Assembly (NCBI GenBank): GCA_017881145.1
Contig: JADGRG010000584.1
Location: 1 to 11,229 of the forward strand
DNA length: 11,229 nt
Source of the DNA: Sandaracinaceae bacterium
GTDB lineage: Bacteria > Myxococcota_A > Polyangia > Polyangiales > JAFGIB01
Direction: 5' to 3'
Position 1 is the stretch's first letter, and each line of letters opens with the position of its first letter. Under the pieces are notes generated by a model that was given only the letters and a program-made list of their open reading frames with translations, was not told the origin of the DNA and did not search any database. Both the position numbers and the translations under genes were made by a program. Of the stretch, positions 8,001-11,229 are shown piece after piece.

Positions 8001-8396
8001 ACCCTCGGCTGGATCGGTCTGCCCAACATGGTGGTCTTCCAAGTGGTCTTCCCGATGCTCAGCCCGATCGGCGACATCCTGATGGTGTTCTCGGTATGGC
8101 GCGGCGACTGGCGCGCCTTTCTGGCCGGCTACCTCGCCTTCCTCGCCATGGACATCTGCGGTTCGCTGCTCGCGTTCACCTTGGACCGTAAGCCCTTGCG
8201 TTGGTTGCCGCTCCTGCTCATCCAGCGCTTCTCCTACCGCCAAATCATGTACTACGTGTGCTTCAAGGCGATGGTCTCCGCGCTACGCGGTGCACGCCAC
8301 GGCTGGCGTAAGCTGGAGCGCACTGGCGCACTGGCCACCGCCTCCGACGCCTCCATGACCAACACCAGCAGCACCGGCGACACGCTGGGAAGCTGA
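5034..8396 (+). CDS. Trimodular membrane protein: GH18-like domain, NodB polysaccharide deacetylase, processive GT2 synthase
   Basis: A 1120-residue protein. After an N-terminal membrane helix (about 14-40) comes a GH18-like domain (about 100-430) with GGMNLDLEE, where Asp214 and Glu216 match the last two acidic positions of the DxxDxDxE signature. Next is a NodB deacetylase (about 480-695) with a full active site: TFDDGPD (Asp488, Asp489), HSFTH (His539, His543), RAPY (577-580) and VMHDG (His643). A helix (about 709-735) leads to a family 2 glycosyltransferase: VVDDGSTD (Asp788), VDADT (Asp839, Asp841), TEDAD (Asp931) and RQRFRW (Gln967-Trp971), then about three more membrane helices. This puts hydrolase and deacetylase outside the membrane and the transferase in the cytoplasm. 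PgaC-like transferases and PgaB-like deacetylases/hydrolases make and trim poly-beta-1,6-GlcNAc; here the roles are fused. The polymer and linkage are inferred, not shown. ATG 5034 is preferred over GTG 5004. Confidence 0.9.
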   Translation: MIFEDPSHRRWHRALFVFSLLVLAALGALGITITGILVPPSVPNPLKSKSQMQATKVRASLEHDARPVYTPQQKRRMQVIRTQEKRRRDKLVNASKGEAMPLPKDAVIAFAVKDDPASVASLERHVANIDIVVADWFELPGPGCDLIEHIDDKTRRVLGRSDVIVLPRLANLQGDQWRGAETSTFLSDDNARACFVKKFVDRLAAIGAGGMNLDLEELQPEDSEPFLEFILELRKALHAHSMRLTVDVPFHDPAFDFEYIGNVADAVMIMAYDQHFPASKPGPIASRIWLAESLDEMLPRLPADRAVVVLGNYGYDWTLSDTNPRAEDVSFRAAMDLARASSARPVFEEQLENGHFGYIDHDSQTHEVWFMDALASWNQVAALRARGVTRLGLWRLGTEDETLWSFLGADVQPPLPTVLASVPPVKSVGIFGDGEVFTIRGEPQSGARELVTTPDGKLIVRGSYARVPTGYVVERRGSHEKQVVLTFDDGPDERNTGKLLDALRDLHVQATFFVVGDQAMRSPELVVREADEGHFVGNHSFTHPHMESLTPREAAAQLAATQRLIEGLTGRRTPLFRAPYTANIDPELPDDLAALRIALQNGYLFVGANVDPDDWEAKRSVDFIANSVVNDVVAGRGQIVVMHDGGGDRSRTIAAVRKLVPELRRRGYEMVPLDRLLGVKHSELALPVPPGERMFSASDAFLAYARGWGYIVLAVLFFVCTVLSIIRIIFLGGLTLKNLRTKSPEPSPDFQPLVTVIVPAYNEEMVIATTVRSLLESAYANLEILVVDDGSTDKTSEVVAGMAIQFPRVRLIKQANGGKASAANHALREAHGEIVVAVDADTLVGADAIPKMIAHFIEPKVTAVCGNVEVGNVNGIFTAFQAIEYVTSQNFDRRAFSSLNCISVVPGALGAWRRQAVLDAGGYSDETLTEDADLTLTILRRGGHVVYEPEAYGRTEAPESLGALLRQRFRWTYGIYQCLWKHRPAFFKGTLGWIGLPNMVVFQVVFPMLSPIGDILMVFSVWRGDWRAFLAGYLAFLAMDICGSLLAFTLDRKPLRWLPLLLIQRFSYRQIMYYVCFKAMVSALRGARHGWRKLERTGALATASDASMTNTSSTGDTLGS

Positions 8397-8414
8397 GCGG
8401 AGCGGGCGCCGCCA

Positions 8415-8463
8415 GCTCTAGCGCCGTGACCGGCACCTGCGTTCGGGAATCGCGCTAGCGAGC
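8415..8463. repeat. Imperfect inverted repeat after the synthase gene
   Basis: GCTCTAGCGC (8415-8424) pairs with GCGCTAGCGAGC (8452-8463) apart from a 2-base bulge, with a 27-base loop. It begins 19 bp after the stop of the synthase gene. There is no T-run, so it is not a standard intrinsic terminator; it may be a weak stop, an RNA stability element or chance. Confidence 0.3.
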
Positions 8464-8489
8464 CTCGACGGGGTGACCTTGCGGACACC

Positions 8490-8517
8490 TCGTCACGCGA
8501 GCGGAGGCTGATAGAGT
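8490..8517 (+). promoter_or_regulatory. Candidate promoter of the helix-turn-helix gene
   Basis: TCGTCA (8490-8495, four of six matches to TTGACA), a 16-bp spacer and TAGAGT (8512-8517). The predicted start near 8524 lies at GTG 8526 and just before ATG 8538. The same hexamer TAGAGT also precedes the SGNH gene on the minus strand (1064-1059). Only an eye match. Confidence 0.3.
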
Positions 8518-8537
8518 GGTGACCAGTGGTTGCCCCT

Positions 8538-9551
8538 ATGGATTCACGCCTCCTCATCGACGCCATCGTGCAGCAGACGACCGTGCTGATCGCCCAGCTC
8601 TCCACGGCCATGGGCATAAGGGCGCCGCTCTCGCACGTGGCCGACCAGGTCTTCCTCGACCTCGCACGCGAGATCGAAGCGCAAGGCGTGAGCCGGAAGG
8701 TGGTGGCCGACATGTTCGGTATGGCGTTACGTGCCTACCAGAAGAAGGTGCAGCGGCTGACGGCGGCGACCAGCGAATCGCACCGAACCCTTTGGCAAGC
8801 CATCTACGACTACGTCGGCACGGCAGAGCAGCTGACCCGAGACCAGGTCGACGCGCGCTTCAAGCACGACCCAGCAGAACACGTCGCGGCGGTGCTCAAC
8901 GATCTGGTGCAAAGCGGCCTGGTGTTCGCCAGCGGACGCGGTAGCAGCTCCGTCTACCGGCAGGTGCCGATGGAAACGCGCAGCGTGCCGCATGCTCGTG
9001 AGGCGCTCGAAGACCTGCTCTGCCTCACCATCTACCGCCGCCGCGGCGCGACCCTCGCGGAGCTACGCGAAGAGTTCCCAGCCGACGTAGCAGAGCTCGA
9101 AGACGCAACCCGACGCTTGGTGGCAGACCAACGCGTCAGCTCGGAGCTCGATGCCGATGGCCAGGAACGCTTTCGCACTGAGCGCTACGTGATCGCCGTC
9201 GGACAACGTCGCGGCTGGGAGGCCGCGGTCTTCGATCACTTCAGCACGGTGGCCGCAGCCCTCGCGCACAAGCTGCGCTTGCGACCCGGCGCACAGACTG
9301 CAGACCGGGTCGGCGGCGCGACGCTCTCCTTCGACATCTACCCGGGCCACCCCAACGAACAAGAAGTGTATGGCCTGCTGCGGACAGTACGCGCGCAGCT
9401 CAACGAAGTCTGGAATCGCGTTTCCACCTGGAACCAAGCACACGCGGTCACCGACGATCAGAAGATCAAAGTGTCGTTCTACTTCGGACAGAACGTCTGG
9501 GAGCTGGATGCCGCTGCTACCGACGAAAGTGAGCCTTCACATGATGCGTAG
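8538..9551 (+). CDS. Putative DNA-binding protein with helix-turn-helix and winged-helix-like segments, function unknown
   Basis: 337 residues from ATG 8538 (MDSRLLID); an in-frame GTG at 8526 would add four residues and would fit a leaderless transcript. There is no strong ribosome binding site for either. The protein is soluble and cytoplasmic. Residues about 50-74 (GVSRKVVADMFGMAL, then RAYQKKVQRL) look like a basic helix-turn-helix. Residues about 80-140 look like a winged helix, with LTRDQVDARF, then AAVLNDLVQSGLVF and a wing-like GRGSSSVYR. Residues about 150-210 look like a second one (ATLAELREEFP, then ATRRLVADQRV). The last 120 residues have mixed helix and strand and end in FYFGQNVWELD. 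I recall similar uncharacterised proteins in myxobacteria but know no named family. It overlaps the next gene by 11 bp, so it is likely co-transcribed with the EGF/RCC1 lipoprotein gene and may regulate it or the nearby surface genes. DNA binding is inferred from pattern only. Confidence 0.75.
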   Translation: MDSRLLIDAIVQQTTVLIAQLSTAMGIRAPLSHVADQVFLDLAREIEAQGVSRKVVADMFGMALRAYQKKVQRLTAATSESHRTLWQAIYDYVGTAEQLTRDQVDARFKHDPAEHVAAVLNDLVQSGLVFASGRGSSSVYRQVPMETRSVPHAREALEDLLCLTIYRRRGATLAELREEFPADVAELEDATRRLVADQRVSSELDADGQERFRTERYVIAVGQRRGWEAAVFDHFSTVAAALAHKLRLRPGAQTADRVGGATLSFDIYPGHPNEQEVYGLLRTVRAQLNEVWNRVSTWNQAHAVTDDQKIKVSFYFGQNVWELDAAATDESEPSHDA

Positions 9552-11229
9552 CTTATTGTTCATGCGGACCTTGGGCCTGCTTACGCTTCTTTGTGCATGC
9601 AGCGCTGCACACCGGCCGCCCGGCGACAGCAACACCAACTGGCTCGAGGCGTGCAGCGACAAGAGCGAATGCGGGGCTGCACAAGCCTGCGTGTGCGGCG
9701 TGTGCACGCGCGCCTGCACGACCGCCAGTGGTTGCACGCTGGGCAAAGACGTTCGTGGCTCCTGTGTAGATCCGACAGCGACCGGCATCGAGAGTGCCTG
9801 CGCACTGAAGGAGTCCGCAGGCTCCATCTGCCTGGCAGGCTGCACGAAGGACAGCGCTTGTCCCGGTGGAGAGAGCTGCGTGCAAGGGGCCTGCATCGCA
9901 GCCAGGGCATTGCAGCTGCTCAGCGCGCTCGGGGGAGCTTGCATCGCCAGCGGTGGCTGCGTGACGGGACTGCAATGCAGCACAGAGCGCACCTGCGTGG
10001 AGGTCTCCGACGCGGGCGTTAGCTCCGATGCAGCGACCGACGGCTCGACGTCGGCGGATGCCGGCGACGCGGCGCCGCTGGCCGACCCCTGCGCCGCCAA
10101 CAACGGCGGCTGTGACGCGCTCACCAAGTGCAGCGTATCGAACGGCAAGCAGCAGTGCAGCGCCTGTCCGCCAGGCTACGACGATGTCCACGGCGACGGA
10201 ACGCTCTGCACGGACATCGACGAGTGCGCGACCGGTCGCAACGATTGCGCCAAGAGCGCGCTCTGCACCAACACCGCGGGGAGCTTCGTCTGCGCTTGTA
10301 CTGGCCTGGAAGTGGGTGATGGGAAGACCTGCGCGTCACCGCTGCCGATCGTCAGCGCTGGCCAAGACGCGACCTGTGTTGTCCGCAACGATGGCACGCT
10401 CTGGTGCTGGGGCAGCAACACATACGGACAACTCGGCCGTGCAGCGACTCTGCTGGACGCGACCCCCAAGCAAGTGGGCAGCGACACCGGCTGGACTGAC
10501 GTGTCGGTGGGCACCGGTTTTGCGTGCGGTGTCCGAAGCGGCGGCTTGTATTGCTGGGGTCAGTGCGACACGGGCCAGTGCGCGCAACAAGATGGCCTGA
10601 GCTCGGCCGTGCCGCGAAGGGTGGGCACCCAGAGCGACTGGCTGCTGGTCAGCGCCGGGCAAAGGCACGCTTGCGGCATCCGCGCCGGGCAGGCGTACTG
10701 CTGGGGCGACAACAGTATGGGGCAACTGGGGACGGGCGACTCGACGGCCCGCTGGGTGCCGACGGCGGTGGCCGGCGGTCGCTCCTTCACCGCCATCGGC
10801 GCGGGCCTCTTCCACACCTGCGCGCTCGAGAGCGGCGGAGCCGCGTACTGCTGGGGGGCCAACGAGTCCGGTGAGCTGGGGAACGGCGTCACCGACGGCA
10901 GCCCGGTGCCCGTGGCGGTGAGCGGCGGCCTCCTCTTCACCTCGCTCAGCGTGGGCCTCTCGGAGTTCCAGGGGGACCACAATTGCGCGCTCACAGCGGC
11001 GGGCGCGGCCTATTGCTGGGGCAACAATTACTGGGGGCAGATCGGCGACGGCACCAAGGTGGACCGCACGGCACCTACCGCGGTGGTGGGGGGGCTGACG
11101 TGGACCGCGGTCGCCGCCGGTGGCATCCATACCTGCGGGATCGCCGCCGGCGGTGCGTTGTACTGCTGGGGGCTGAACGCGTACGGCGAACTGGCACTTG
11201 GAACAGTGGACACCGACAACCACCTCACA
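9541..11229 (+). CDS. EGF-like and RCC1-repeat lipoprotein (3' partial)
   Basis: The frame is open from ATG 9541 through all 563 codons to the window edge, so the C-terminus is missing. The signal peptide has a lipobox-like LCAC (Cys20 from ATG 9541); later starts at 9544 and 9562 keep it, and 9562 would avoid the overlap with the upstream gene. Weak AAGTGAG lies just before 9541. A Cys-rich N-terminal part (about 36-155) is followed by an Asp/Ala/Ser linker. Next are two EGF-like modules: about 182-222 (PCAANNGGC) and 225-264 (DIDEC, then CTNTAGSFVCAC), the second with the full calcium-binding signature. From about residue 270 at least six RCC1 repeats follow, each with a [WY]CWG motif. RCC1 repeats usually fold as a seven-bladed propeller, so at least one more blade is expected beyond the window. 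It is predicted to be a surface-anchored binding or adhesion protein; the ligand is unknown. Confidence 0.9.
   Translation, partial: MMRSLLFMRTLGLLTLLCACSAAHRPPGDSNTNWLEACSDKSECGAAQACVCGVCTRACTTASGCTLGKDVRGSCVDPTATGIESACALKESAGSICLAGCTKDSACPGGESCVQGACIAARALQLLSALGGACIASGGCVTGLQCSTERTCVEVSDAGVSSDAATDGSTSADAGDAAPLADPCAANNGGCDALTKCSVSNGKQQCSACPPGYDDVHGDGTLCTDIDECATGRNDCAKSALCTNTAGSFVCACTGLEVGDGKTCASPLPIVSAGQDATCVVRNDGTLWCWGSNTYGQLGRAATLLDATPKQVGSDTGWTDVSVGTGFACGVRSGGLYCWGQCDTGQCAQQDGLSSAVPRRVGTQSDWLLVSAGQRHACGIRAGQAYCWGDNSMGQLGTGDSTARWVPTAVAGGRSFTAIGAGLFHTCALESGGAAYCWGANESGELGNGVTDGSPVPVAVSGGLLFTSLSVGLSEFQGDHNCALTAAGAAYCWGNNYWGQIGDGTKVDRTAPTAVVGGLTWTAVAAGGIHTCGIAAGGALYCWGLNAYGELALGTVDTDNHLT
10351..11229 (+). 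repeat. Tandem RCC1 coding repeats, at least six units
   Basis: Units of about 150 bp inside the lipoprotein gene. Each has a Cys, 8 or 9 residues, then C-W-G. The Cys pairs are 279/289, 329/338, 378/387, 427/437, 482/492 and 532/542 (numbered from ATG 9541). Most CWG motifs are followed by a G-Q-L-G-like turn. The regular Cys pair suggests one disulfide per blade, fitting a secreted version of this fold. Confidence 0.85.

Noticed and set aside
10028..10600. A plus-strand 190-codon frame within the EGF/RCC1 gene
   Set aside because: Out of frame with the EGF and RCC1 motifs. The true frame runs unbroken from 9541 to the window edge.
10336..11223. A 295-codon minus-strand open frame opposite the RCC1 repeats
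   Set aside because: Antisense to the repeat-coding frame, which has no stop and shows the periodic CWG motifs. The minus-strand repetition only mirrors these.
10351..11229. CRISPR-like or transposon-like tandem repeat
   Set aside because: The period of about 150 bp is preserved at protein level, not as identical DNA units with spacers. It is a coding RCC1 repeat.

Overview
The window is GC-rich, densely coding DNA with the flavour of a large-genome myxobacterium (Myxococcota; Polyangia/Sorangiineae-like is my best guess). The basis is a Hanks-type Ser/Thr kinase with a C-terminal PEGA domain, secreted Cys-rich lipoproteins with Asp/Ala/Ser-rich linkers, a lipoprotein with EGF-like and RCC1 repeats, and -10 boxes of the TAGnnT type. 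This assignment is inference from gene style, not from a marker gene. I see no tRNA, rRNA, CRISPR array, transposase or integrase.

Left part (1-2340). The 3' end of an unrecognised plus-strand gene stops at 212. Next comes a minus-strand SGNH-hydrolase lipoprotein gene (1052 down to 237), interrupted by one in-frame TAG. Diverging from it is an intact Cys-rich lipoprotein gene (1140-1976). Between that gene and the kinase lies the C-terminal remnant of a second SGNH hydrolase (2282 down to 2021), truncated and frameshifted at a run of seven G. Two damaged members of one family thus flank one intact lipoprotein gene.

Centre (2292-8396). A 7-bp perfect inverted repeat abuts a TTGACA-N17-TAGCCT promoter that fires almost directly onto the kinase start codon. 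The kinase gene (2349-3680) overlaps by ATGA a gene for an exported protein with three LysM modules (3677-4846). After 187 bp comes a 1120-residue membrane protein (5034-8396) that joins a GH18-like domain, a complete NodB polysaccharide deacetylase and a processive family 2 glycosyltransferase with C-terminal membrane helices. It resembles PgaB and PgaC functions in one chain and should make and modify a beta-linked GlcNAc polymer. LysM modules bind GlcNAc polymers, so kinase, LysM protein and synthase could form one aminopolysaccharide or cell-wall module; that functional link is inference.

Right part (8397-11229). A probable DNA-binding protein with several helix-turn-helix-like segments (8538-9551) overlaps the start of a large lipoprotein gene (9541 to the window edge, open at the 3' end). 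The lipoprotein has a Cys-rich N-terminal part, two EGF-like modules (one with the complete calcium-binding signature) and at least six RCC1 repeats, each carrying a Cys pair.
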